Positions 1 through 10,913 of a stretch of 64,000 bases of DNA are shown here, piece after piece. Under the pieces are notes generated by a model. That model did no database searches. It was given only the letters and a program-made list of their open reading frames with translations, and was not told the origin of the DNA. Position numbers and translations under genes: made by a program. How positions within the stretch are numbered: position 1 is the first letter of the stretch; each line of letters starts with the position of its first letter. Origin of the DNA: Eutypa lata (lineage: Eukaryota; Ascomycota; Sordariomycetes; Xylariales; Diatrypaceae). The stretch covers positions 1,550,001-1,614,000 of the forward strand of contig JAKULF010000007.1 of assembly GCA_022661535.1 (NCBI GenBank), given 5' to 3'.

Positions 1-242
1 GCTAACTTCGACTAGCGTCCCCCGGCTAAGAGAGCTGCTGCTTTGGCATTCATTAATGCTGTTAGTAACGCAACGAGTAGTAAGTAGTTTGTGTTTGAAA
101 GGCTATCATTTCTTTCTTGATCATTAAGGGGTAGAGGTCATTTCGGTCTACGTATTCAGAGAATCAATGCGTCAATGTTTGTAGACGATGTATCAAGACC
201 CAAACTATCCCAACACACCTCAGGCTACTTACTGTAAGGCAG
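1..242. other. Left edge, no supported coding exon
   Basis: All three forward frames hit stops quickly. A GCTAAC...CTAG string at 1-15 looks like the end of an intron, but the frame after it gives no recognisable protein. It may be intron or decayed exon of the permease that ends at 606. Confidence 0.3.
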
Positions 243-606
243 AATCGTGTTCGCTAACTTAGGTACGCACACTCTAGTCTACGCTAGCTACATGTATCTT
301 GACCACATGTCTCCCCGGTATGTCATCGCCATGTCGGTCAACTGCTGCACGTCTTTCCTCGCTATCATTGCCGCCACCGTGTTGAGGTTCATGCTGGTGA
401 GGTTGAACAAGAAGCTCGACCAGGGGTACGTACTCAAACCAAGTCAATATCTTATCCTTCTTGTTCTTTTTATTACAGAACCTTCTACAAGATATGAGGA
501 AAAATTAAATGCTAACTTGTTTTCACTAACCAGAATACACGTCGAAGGCGCCATCAATGCTCTACCTGGAGGGGCGGCGGAGCACGGATTCAGGTTCAAG
601 GTTTAA
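243..606 (+). CDS. 3' end of an MFS permease gene (ACS/Dal5-like), partial
   Basis: Only the last membrane part and the cytosolic tail are present. Exons 243..425 and 534..606 join at a GTACGT donor and a CTAACCAG acceptor (branch GCTAAC) and end in TAA. The tail carries a run of positive residues after a hydrophobic helix (VLRFMLVRLNKK) and ends LPGGAAEHGFRFKV, typical of fungal allantoate/vitamin-type anion:cation symporters. An in-frame TAA lies just upstream at 235, so the exon must begin at an acceptor; GGCAG ending at 242 is my choice, and CTAACTTAG ending at 262 is the alternative. I found no convincing upstream exon in 1-242, so this is either the end of a gene running in from the left or a 5'-decayed relic. 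Substrate unknown. Confidence 0.45.
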
Positions 607-1381
607 GTAAGCTTGCCAGCCAGGCAGCCAGCCATTCAATAGAGGAAATATTCATAGACAGACTCCCAAGTTGCTGCCAAAATAATGCATATGAGTTTGT
701 GAGAAATTGGGGTGCAATTATGGTGTATTGGTATTTCGTCTACGATAACTGTAGCTATGTGTTAATGATGTAGGTATGTAGGTTGCTGGTGACCGCGTAA
801 CAGCCCTTTTGCGTACAATCCTAACGCCTGGGGTGCCTTGGGCAGCCTTCGGATCCCTAGGACCACCATCTTTCATCACTTAGGCCACCATTATATGTAT
901 GACCCTATCTGCTGACAGACTTACATAAATAGATACATATGTAGGTATATGGTGGAAGATGTCAATTGCGACCATAATATAACCAAGATAAAATTTTGAA
1001 TAAGCACATAATTATTATGCTGAATATGGAATAATCACTGATTATTCGAATTATGACTTTTACCGTGTCATTTAATTTGGCAACAATTTGGCTCCCTACT
1101 TACTTAAGGGGCGGGACGGAGCAGTATGATGTAGCCATTGTTTAATGGGGAAAACTTGTTATTATTAACGTCCAATTCGTAGCCTTCAAGTCATCGCTAA
1201 GATAATTGACACCTTATGACTACTCATTATAAAGGAAATCATTGCTTTTATTATTAAAAGTAGGTCGTCAATCTATCTCTATGTAGCAAACTCAATGTGA
1301 TTTACGTAATTTCGAGGGGGAGGGTAGGGGTTATGCGTGTTTAGGGGGTAAAGGGACTATATAACAAGTGTAGCAAGTGAA
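607..1381. other. Intergenic, convergent 3' ends
   Basis: AT-rich spacer between the stops of the permease (+) and the SNF2 gene (-). It probably holds both 3' UTRs. I see no ORF or RNA gene in it. Confidence 0.6.
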
Positions 1382-4300
1382 TTATTCATTCTCCTCTGGG
1401 ATATCCTCTTCGGGGGCGTTCTGCTCCAAGGCATCATTGTCCTCGGCGATGCTCTCCTCCAGGATATCCTCCCCATCTTCCTCGCCAAGGGCAGGGATAT
1501 CCTCCATATCAACCTCTTCATCGTCGTCATCGTAATCCTCATCCTTCACAAAGTCCTTGGCCTTCTCCATCTGCGCGGCAGTAACACCGCCGAGCCGAGC
1601 TTCCTCGAGGGCCTTCTCGATCTCCGAGCAGGAAGCCTCGATCTTGGTATCACCAGGCAAGGTCTCCTTGACGACGCCCTTCCTGGGGGTCTCCATCAGC
1701 TCGCGATTGGCCTCGACGTCCTGCTCCGTGAGCTTGACCTTGGCGAGGTATTTCTGCAGCGCGATTCGCTCCTGGAGCGGCGCTCGGAAAAAATTGATCT
1801 GCGGCAAGGGGACCATGTGTATGGAACCTGCGCTCAGCCTAACGCGAACCATTAGTTCAAGCGCGCGCTCGAATACGGCCGGGCTGTCGTTCAAGTCCTG
1901 CATCGTCCACACCCGCGTCGTCTGGTTGCCGTCGGGCGAGCCGTAGGAGAGCATCCGTCGGAGCATGTTCTTCTTGTGGCTGAAGTGGCTCTTCGCCAGC
2001 TTCGGCAGCTTCTTGAACTCTTCGTAGTACTCGCTGCGCGTCTTCATGGCGAGGAAAGCTGCGTCGCTGTCGTCGTCTTCGTCATCGTCGCAGAGCCAAC
2101 CTGCGCTGCCTGGTTCGGCCTTGGGCTGGGGGTCCTCCCGAGCTGCGCTGCTGCTGCCAGGGGTAGCAGGAGCCTCGTCGCCATTTGTAGGCAAAGCAGA
2201 TCCATCGTCTAGCTTTTGGCGTTTGCTGTCATGTGCACTGTCTACATCGCCTTGATCGTCTGGTGCGTTGGTACGCTTAGATCCGTTACCCGGGTTGTTC
2301 ATGTCGTGAACATCGTCCAAGAGGTTCTTGTCTGCAACTAGCTTTCGTCCTTGAGGAGATGCCCACACGACGTCAACCTCCCCTTGAAAGTAGTTGAGTA
2401 TTTTAACCAGGACCTCATTCGTAGAGCCCTGGGCCCGTGAACCGAGCTCCGGGAGGAGCTTCTCAACTTGACGGCTCTCACGGAAGGAGTGGTATGAGTT
2501 CTTGACCTTGATTCTGTGCACCGTTACGTCTGACATCTGGCCGACTCGAATCACTCGATGGATAGCTTGCCATTGGACCGCCAAGCTAGACGCCTGGCTG
2601 GCGACTAGCACCCGGGAGCAGTTCTTGTGAAGGTTTGACCCGGCGAAGCCGACTGTGTACATCTGGATGAGGATCTGGCAAGACTTATCGTCGTCCGAGT
2701 TGAAATCAGCGACGAGGTCCTTGCGAGCTTCCTGTGAGAGCTCGGCATGAAAGGTGCGGCAATGCAGCCCCAGGAACTGCAGAACAAGCTCGTAATAATA
2801 GGCAAGTATAGGGCTAGCCTCGGTAATCAGGAGCTTCTTGACCTTCTCATCCTTTTTTCTGTCCAGTATGTTTTCGTTGATATAAAAGAGGATAAATCGG
2901 AGGACGGGTGATCGTCGTATTGCGATCTTGACGTAGTCCAGCGCTGACTCGGGCGATGGGTCTTCTTGATCGAGAAGAAATTGGGATAGACGTAGAAAAT
3001 CGATCCGGGCGCGGCGCATGATCGCGATATGTTTCGACATGGTGCCGAACTTGTTCTTGGTCAAGAGCTTATCCAGGTTATAAACGTCTACGGAGGCAGA
3101 AGCGATTTGCAAAAGGCGGTGGCATCGAATAACCGAGATGTTGGCCGTCTTGGTCTTGGCGTCGCTGGCCCCTTTAGTCCTCTTCCCTCCAATTCGCATA
3201 TTATTCACCACCTTGACATAGTCCATCAATAGAGAAAGGTGGACAGTTTGGTATGCTGTACCTAGCTCAGGCTCGAGCTGTATGTCAGCAGTGCGGTAGT
3301 CAACATTGGGGAAGAGACCTTCGAGTGAGACGGACTTGGTCATCTCCCAGTCAGAGTAGAGTTTCGAGGTTGGAGACCTTCGCAGAATTGCCAGCGACTC
3401 GAAATATTTCAGGTAGTCACGGATGAGTTGGATGTCGTGATTAGCGCCTTTGTTTCTGCACAGCATCTTGGCTAGGAGGCCAGGCCGGCCTGCCACGAGA
3501 CGCATGTCATCCCATGCATTGACGTCGTCGAGTTGTCTCAAGTCCTGAAGTTTCGTGATATTCTCTTCTATCGAATCCCAAGTGTCCTTCTTGGAACCCT
3601 TGAGATACTCGGAAGGCACAGGCCAAAGGAGGCGAGCTAGCCCCATCAGATCGGTCACGGAATTGATAGTCGGCGTCGCAGTTACGAGTAGGGTAAACTG
3701 ACGATCCAATAACGAGACTGCCTTCCAATTCCGAGTAGCGTCGTTCTTGACTTTATGCGCTTCGTCTACTACAACGATAGAAAACCTCCTCCTCAGTCGG
3801 GTGAAGCTCGAGGTGAACGTAGCCTGGCCTGCCGCGTTCGTGGACACCTCGACAGTGCGACCAGCGAAGGTATCAATAGACATGATGATGATGGTTTTGG
3901 CTGCCCGTTTCTCCTTTTCTTTCCACACATATTCCACGTCCGCAGGCCATGATTTGCTGGCGAATTGCTCAGCAGTCAACGACCGAACTCTCCCCGAGGG
4001 ATGTGCCCTATACCGAAGGCCGTTGCCGCTGGTGATAATCTGTGAAATGGTCTCAGGGTCGGTGCTTTGGCAGATCTCTTCAATCCATTGAGCTGCAACG
4101 GTTGCATTTGGGGCTAGGATTGCCATGGGACGATAGGTCTTCTGCATCCGTCTCCCATCAGGCTTCTTTTTAATCACATTCAGCTCTTGGCCCGCCATGA
4201 GTTCAAGGCAAGCGATGCATGAAAGAGTCTTTCCGAGGCCCATGCTATCCGCGAGGATACCGCCAGAATACTTGGGGCCTTGAAGCTTCTTTCTATTCCC

Positions 4301-5200
4301 CTTGTCCTCTTTGCTGTCCGGCAGGTATTCATCGGTCTCAGGGTCAGCGACTTTGAGTCTCGGAAGTTCCCCTAGGAACCTTTGAAGGATCCATACTATG
4401 GAAGTGACTTGTTGATCGAGAAAGCCACCTTTGCTATCATCTTCGTTGCCGACATTAGGAAAGAGAAGCGGCGACCGCCAAATGGTCAATTTATTGCGAC
4501 CGTATTCATCGCGCTTCTCCATTCTCAGGTATTTAGCACAAGCCTCTATGGGAGGTCCGAGGCTATTAGGCGAGGCAGATATCAAGGTCTGGGCAGCCCT
4601 ATTGATAGTAGTTGCGTCGAGGTCGGATTGATCGCCAGCGTTGGGATCCTGAGAAGCAGGTTAGCAGACGCGAAAGAAATAAGAATTAAGGCAATGCTAG
4701 CATACCTCGGCGTCAATGTCCCGCTGGCCCTCGACTTTGATCTCTTGAAGGATCTCGTCGCCATCATCGGCAGCTCCGACTCTGGAAGCTAGTGACTGGG
4801 GGTTCTCTACTTCTCCGGGGGGATACTCGCGCAATGCTGCCTCTATAACCCAGCGAGTGAAGTTCTTCTGGTCTTCCGGTTTGTCGGGATCCATCGGCTG
4901 GCCAGAGTAGAACTTTATCTTCGCGTCAGCCGTACGTAGGAGGAGATTCGGATCCCAGTGGCCTTCTGGTGAAGTGTTTTCAAGTAGTAGTTTAAGCTCC
5001 GACTCAATTCTTCTCTTCCAGAATTGGCTGCTTCCATGTTTGGGTCTCACATATTTCTTTTGTTGGGGTCCGCTCGGTTGTGGTGGTATGCTACTGGTTG
5101 GGGCAGGTGCGGGAGCGGGAGCGGGAGCAGGGGACTGCTTTGGCCGTGAATTACTTGAACCCGACGATTCCTGAGGGCCCGAGGTTGAGTTTGACGCCAT
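1382..5200 (-). CDS. SNF2-family DEAH-box ATPase/helicase-like protein
   Basis: Two exons, 5200..4706 and 4648..1382, joined in phase 0 across a 57-bp intron (GTATGC donor, GCTAAC branch, CTTCTCAG acceptor), give about 1253 aa. The N-terminus (1-50) is Ser/Pro/Ala-rich and disordered. The ATPase core starts near residue 230: Walker A-type motif MGLGKT near 300-306 and DEAH near 460 (VVVDEAHKVKN). The C-terminal helicase lobe has the GFAGSNL motif and a motif-VI-like QAIHRVIRVGQ, where SNF2 proteins usually have QAxDRxHRxGQ. The last 60 residues are very acidic. The family moves or remodels DNA-protein complexes in the nucleus using ATP. This looks like a fungal-restricted SNF2 subgroup rather than Snf2, Isw1, Rad54 or Rad5; I see no RING finger, bromodomain or chromodomain. 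Family is certain, role is not. Confidence 0.9.
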
Positions 5201-7269
5201 TGTATGCTTGTTGCAAGACGAATTGTTGACTAGGTTGACTTCTTGATCACAAAGGAAGTCCTATGAAGTAAACCTATGGTAGGAAGATTTTGACCAAGGT
5301 GATTATCATTCCACAGGGAAAGGAACAACTTGAATGAAGTGGGATGAGGAATTGTTGCCGTCAAGGAAAATTCAGGTAGGCAAGGTAGTAGATTGGAAAG
5401 TCGTAGTAACCCAGAGGGAAGTGATAGCTCCAGGTTGTAACCCAAGTTCGGCAGGTGGGAGTACGTCAACATTGACTTATGTAGCTTATATAGTCAAAGT
5501 GAAGATGGGAAGGCGAAGCTTTGTAATATAGGAAGATACGGTAACGTAGGTTGTTAGGGGAAGGCCGAGTTATTACGACAAACCATAAGAGGGCATAAGC
5601 CCAAGTGTTAAGAAGTACGCTTGGTCGCTCGCTGTTTCTTGTTTATGGGAAAGAATTGGTGTCAGTAAGAATCAAGATGAAGAAAATTAGTAGGAGACTA
5701 GCTTGCGTAATAACTATGGGCAGTAAGTGTTTACGAGAGAGAGAGAGAGAGAGGGAGAAATAAGCGGTACCTAGAATTGTTATCCGTGGTTGTATTGGTA
5801 ACGCCTAGGAAGCAGTTTGATTAATCGTGGATACCTTAGGTTGTTGTCACAATAGGAAAAGCATGTTTTGAGAAGAGCTCATGAATAATGCAAGCCCCAA
5901 GCTCTTAGGATGCAAGTGTGCAAGAAAGCTGCAGAGCAGAGAGGATGCAACTACCTCTCATCAGAGTTCAAGTAATGTCAACATCGACCGCATCTACATA
6001 TAATGTGAATAAGCCAAGGGGGGGATTGTTGTATAATCGGGCCTGGGGCATTCAAGCCTGATGGAGTAATTAAATATATCGATAAGACTTAAGGGTCGAA
6101 GAAAGAAGTTGTATACCCTGGGCAGCTTCCTGGAATAAGCGCGATGCACCACCAAAACCAGTAGCTTGATACACGGAATCGAAGACGATGGAAACTTTCT
6201 TGGTGTGAGCCAAGTTAGGCAGACCACTGGTTGGTGTGCAACTGTCTAGGCAGTTTTATAGACGGCTTCAAGTAGGGTTGATTTCGATCTGGAAACTCAG
6301 CCTGGGAATTGCGTTCGTGCAATATACATGTCACTATATTGGCATACTTAGAGCATAATTCGACAGATATCTAGCTATTAAGTCCTCTCCAATGTTGCTC
6401 ACCTCCATACTGCCTTCTGTTTCATGCCTTGTAAGTTATACCCTTTTTCTATTTCAACCATATTCCCTCAAACTGGTCGTCAACGCTCTTCGGCTATTTA
6501 ATATTTCTAGTTAGGTACGTGCCTTCAACAAGCCAACATATCGATCCTTCCTATGGATTCGACATTTCTCTTCTGAGACAATAGAAGAATAGTAGTTATC
6601 CTCTAAGGTCATATAGAGCGAAGGTTAATAAAAAGCAAGCGTGGTTTTTCAACTTCGTTCTAACAGCGCATATCAAGACCACCTACTCGGCACATCACAA
6701 CAGACTTGATCGCCTATATGAAAGGTCGACAAGGTATCAAGTATAATATTCATCACAGCTAGTAATTGCAGTGGATAAATATAGCTACTATGTAGGTGCG
6801 TCACAAATTTCCCCTATTCAAACCATTCGAAGGTCTACGGTCTGGTCTGATCCCCTATAAAGGATGCATCTATCCATATTCTTCGATCTTTTATTCTTCT
6901 GCATAAATTGATGGCTCTTCCGTCAGTCTCTTAATCAACATGAATAAAAATGACATATTACTTGATAATTTCATATGACACATGCTCCCTATCACGGCTC
7001 CCCTCTTGACACGCACGCAGTTGTCAGTGCCTGACCGTAATGGGTTGCAAGAAAAGTGGTGATGATGTTATACTCGCCTAAGGAGCCAACCAACCACACA
7101 CGTTTGAATGTGGTAATACGCCTTGGTATTTACAGGAAAAGTGGAACTGCCAATACTAAAACTTTCGGTCAGGAGCATCTATCGTTTGGGTTCGATACCC
7201 GATATCGGGCGCATCGAAGCTTATTATAGTCGTCACTAACCCCAGATTTCGCTATACTAATATTAAGCT
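5201..7269. other. Divergent promoter region, about 2 kb
   Basis: Lies between the SNF2 start (-) and the MFS start (+). It holds a GA microsatellite at 5735-5754 and many short AT-rich stretches. The longest minus-strand ORF (5994-6227, 77 codons) resembles nothing I know. No gene supported. Confidence 0.6.
5735..5754. repeat. (GA)n microsatellite
   Basis: Nine or so uninterrupted GA units in the shared upstream region of the SNF2 and MFS genes. GA tracts can act as nucleosome-excluding promoter elements in fungi; function here is not shown. Confidence 0.8.
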
Positions 7270-9138
7270 ATGGTGCTAGGTCAGTTGTCTGAAACAGCAG
7301 CTCCAACACCACCACCTCTCTTCTACACCACCACAACCATCAATCGTCACGGCAGAAGGGCACATAGGGTCGGCAGCATGTCGAGCAATTCTCTGCAAGC
7401 TTTCAGCTCGCTCCATCTCGAGAATGTGGCTCGTTCCCCTGCCTCGACCACCGAGGATGAATTCGAGCTCGAACAGCAAACTCCATGCCAGGTAGAGGAG
7501 CCTCGGTGTGATCCTATGGAATCTAACGCCATGGCCAACATCGCCTCCCTCGAAGATGTACCTCCAGATGGGGGCTACGGCTGGGTAATTACTGCCTGCG
7601 TGTTCATCGCCAACTGCCACACTTGGGGTGTTAACGCTTCCTGGGCTATTCTTCTTGGTATGTACGAAACGCCTCCATTTCGAACCTAAAGGATCTTATC
7701 ATAGCAGTCTGCTTCATCATCTGCTCATTTCAGTACACTTGCTAACCTGCTCGCAGTACGTATACTACCACTTCGTGACACGTCTTATTGTCTCTTCTAT
7801 CTCATGTAGTTATAGAAGGCCAGCCTTCGTGTTTGATAGCGGCATGCTAATATGCAGTAGGAGCACTTTCTAAGTGCAGATACCTTCCCCGGTGCTACTA
7901 AGTTCGAATACGCGATTGTTGGCGGCTTGTCGATCTCTCAAGCGCTGATAGTCGGTCCACTGGTGGTTGCCTGCCAGGGTTGGTTCGGAACTCGCATGAC
8001 GATGCTTTTCGGAGGCGTCGTGATTTTTGCGGCCCTGTTCTCTGCATCTGCCTCTACAGAAGTCTGGCACTTGATGGTTTCACAAGGCTTATGTTTCGGC
8101 TATGGCATGGGATTTGTATACCTGCCGGTAAGTACGACAAAGTGGACTTATATCATGAGCCGAGATCTGACAATAGAACAACTACAGGCAACAGAGGTCT
8201 TACCTCACTGGTTTTCTTCGCACCGGAGCCTGGCCGTCGGAATTGCCACGTCGGGAGCTGGTATTGGGGGTCTGGTCTACAGTCTGATCACTGGCCGACT
8301 CATACAAGCACTGGGGGTCGTATGGACCTATAGGATCCTCGGCGCCTGTAGTTTAGTCATGATCTCTCTGAGCGGACTTCTTATGAAAGAGCGAAAGTCA
8401 ACGCGGCGATCAAGAGGACGTCCGTTCAATCCGCGCCATTTCGGACGCATCGAGATCCTGCTCGTCGTGTGTTGGGGCTTCGTGACCGAGCTTGGCTACA
8501 TTGCCCTGCTTTACAGTTTGCCCACGTACGCCACGTCGATCGGGCTGAACCCGTACCAGGGCTCCATCGTCCAGGCCATGCTCAACCTCGGCCTCGGGGT
8601 CGGGAGGCCCGTCGTCGGGTACTACAGCGACAAGGTGGGGAGGATCAACATGGCCATGACGATGACGTGGATCTGCGCGTTCCTGGTCTTCGCGCTCTGG
8701 ATCCCCGCGCACAGCTACGGGATGCTCATCACGTTCGCGCTGCTGGTCGGCATGACGGTGGGCACGTTCTGGAGCGCGGTGAGCCCCGTGCTGGCCGAGG
8801 TGGCGGGGCTCGTCGAGCTCGGCAGCATCCTGGGCTCGATCTTCCTCGCGCTCGTGATCCCCACTACCTTCGCCGAGGCCATCGCCATGCAGCTCGCGCG
8901 GGGCACCTCGTCGTTCGGCGACTTCCTCACCTCCCAAATCTTCGTTGGGTGTATGTTCGTTATTGGTGCTCTGTCGTTGTTCTTGCTTCGTAGTTGGAAG
9001 ATCGCCGACACCGAGATGAAGGCCGCTGCTACGACTAGCGAGGCCAGGCACGCCTTGACGTCCGCGGCTGTCACTTCGAGGGCCGGGAACAACTTCTGGC
9101 TGACTCCGAGAAGAGCGTTCAGACTGGAGAGAGTCTAG
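7270..9138 (+). CDS. MFS transporter, monocarboxylate porter (MCH) type; one junction unresolved
   Basis: Exon 1 (7270..7657) gives a long hydrophilic N-terminus and then the family signature PPDGGYGWVI and the first membrane helix. The last two exons are clear: 7880..8127 and 8188..9138, separated by a 60-bp intron (GTAAGT/CTACAG, phase 0). They carry TFPGATKFEYAIVGGLS, the RSLAVGIATSGAG loop and about ten more helices, with DKVGR between two of them. Joining 7657 directly to 7880 keeps the frame (about 528 aa) but drops the block expected after the first helix (VYxxYYLxxx). Pieces of it (VYYHF near 7760, HFLSAD near 7865) are visible in phases I cannot connect. Relatives move monocarboxylates, riboflavin or secondary metabolites across the plasma membrane by proton coupling; substrate unknown. 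It may be a micro-exon gene or damaged. Confidence 0.75.
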
Positions 9139-9488
9139 ACGATCTAGGGAGCCCTGCGCGGTTGGTTTGGTCAATATATTGTGCTCGTATTTAGCGCGCC
9201 CTCGGGTAAGGTTAATTGGCTTATGGATAAATTGGTAGATATCGGTATTTTCAGGTTTTGGGAGGGCACATGCTCGATAGGGAAAATGAGGTGGTTCCTC
9301 ATTTAGGTCGGATATCAAAAGGTAGAATGGAAGAAGCAGGGATACAGAGGTCTTTTCGTTTAGCTCTTGGTTAATAAGCATATAATCTTATAGTGATTAA
9401 TCCAATGATACAGTGGAAGATTAGCCCATATCTGTGGGTGGTGTTGCGCTCCAGTTTACGCACATAAAGCTATCAAGATTAAAGTGTA
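9139..9488. other. Intergenic, convergent 3' ends
   Basis: Short AT-rich spacer between the MFS stop (+) and the HAD hydrolase stop (-); presumably both 3' UTRs. Confidence 0.6.
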
Positions 9489-10415
9489 CTATATCTTAGC
9501 CTTCTCATTTTTGATCCTTGGTTTTATAGGGATCTTGGGATGATCTCCTGCGAGCTGGAGACCAGTTATTGCTTCAAGTTGGTCGACGGCTTCGAACGCC
9601 TTCCCCAATGGTACCTTGATTGTCTGAAAGCCTAACACTTTCGCAGCTTTCAGGTTCTCGCCAATATCATCCAAAAAGACGACCTCATCCGATTTAACCC
9701 CATCTTCCCATCCTAAAGACTTTCCCCTTGCCGAATTGGTATGTGACTTGGCGAAGTTATCCAGCTCATTCAAGGTGAACTGGTACATTTTCGGATCTGG
9801 CTTTCTGAGCCCTGCATGTGCTGAGGAGACGAAGACATCGAAAAGTTTGCGGATTGGATCATTGAAAAAGTCCGGTCGATGAAGTGTGTGACCAGGAGGG
9901 AATATGACAGTGTTGCTGACTGCTGCTATTATATATCTCCCGCTCTCTTTCAATTTCTGCAATGCTGGATACATCCAAGGATCCGGGACATTGGATGCTG
10001 TCATCATGTCGTTAAAGAGCCAACGCCCATCGATATTCGGGACGGGAGGAAGCTCGTTTGGTAAACGGGGATTCTTCGACTGCTGAAGTTTGTAGAATGT
10101 CTCCCATCTAGTAAGATCATGAAGATCATCATTGAATCCAGCATAGAAAGCACCATCTAGAGGTATTTCACCTCGTTCCAGCCTATGCCAGAAACCGCTC
10201 GGAGCGGTCTTTGAGATGGAATAGTTAATCCATCCGGGTGGTATGCCTAGGCTGAGTTCATAATCTAAGATGGATTGAAACGGAGAGATAACCTAATCAC
10301 GTATGAGCCTACTGCTATACAATATGCATAATCCATTATGTTGTATGTATGGGGAACATACACAGACACCCCCTATATCGAAGAGAAACACCTTTGGCTC
10401 TTTAGGTGTTGTCAT
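9489..10415 (-). CDS. HAD-like hydrolase (epoxide hydrolase N-terminal/ACAD10-like phosphatase type)
   Basis: Two exons, 10415..10362 and 10292..9489, joined in phase 0 (GTATGT donor, GATTAG acceptor), encode 285 aa. Motif I with the nucleophile Asp is VFLFDIGGV at residues 9-17, split from the rest by the intron. Motif II is AAVSNT, motif III is the Lys in LRKPDPKMY, and motif IV is VVFLDDIGENL, so all four HAD motifs are intact. The cap between motifs I and II is alpha-helical, as in HAD subfamily IA and the phosphatase domain of soluble epoxide hydrolase. There is no signal peptide, so it is probably cytosolic. Likely activity is a small-molecule phosphatase or dehalogenase-type hydrolysis; substrate cannot be read from sequence. 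It diverges from RPL5 with 498 bp between starts. Confidence 0.87.
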
Positions 10416-10913
10416 CTTGCCCCAACCTATAGTGAGAGCCGTCCACTATGAAGCACTTTATGTAAAACAATAAAAACCAACTTTCGGGAGGATCAATCGT
10501 ATTTACATGAAAGTTGGGGTTCACTCGGTCAGCTCATTGAGTTCGGTACTGCCCTGGTCTGTAAGATTAATGAACCGAGACAAGCCTCGGTCTCGGGATT
10601 AGGTACATAATGTAATATGTAGTACGTATGTACATAGGTATTTGAACACAGTGGTCCGTGCAACAATGAGAGTGCACAGGCCACTCTTACACGCCGCCGA
10701 ACTCGTCCCCCACCAAACGCCTTAACTAGAACTAACTACTCGTACCCCACCATCCTAATGGGCGCCTGCCAAGCACACACACACAAGCGAATTTTCGGCC
10801 ACACAAAATAAGTGTTAATCTTTTTTCCCTGCACCCAAACCTTTCATATCTTCTTCATCCATCAACATCACGACAATTACGCTGAACTACTGCCAGTCAG
10901 CTAAACATTCAAG
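10416..10913. promoter_or_regulatory. Divergent promoter of the HAD hydrolase and RPL5
   Basis: The 498 bp between two start codons include a CA run near 10783-10792 and a pyrimidine-rich stretch at about 10817-10860 just before the RPL5 ATG, as expected for a highly expressed ribosomal protein gene. No defined TATA box. Confidence 0.5.

Noticed and set aside
7180..7225. B box-like GGGTTCGATACCC, possible tRNA
   Set aside because: No A box or acceptor stem partner at the right distance upstream.
8410..9381. 323-codon minus-strand frame
   Set aside because: Lies fully opposite the MFS exon, is Arg/Glu/Asp/Pro/His-rich, and has no domain; it mirrors the GC-rich third positions of the real gene.
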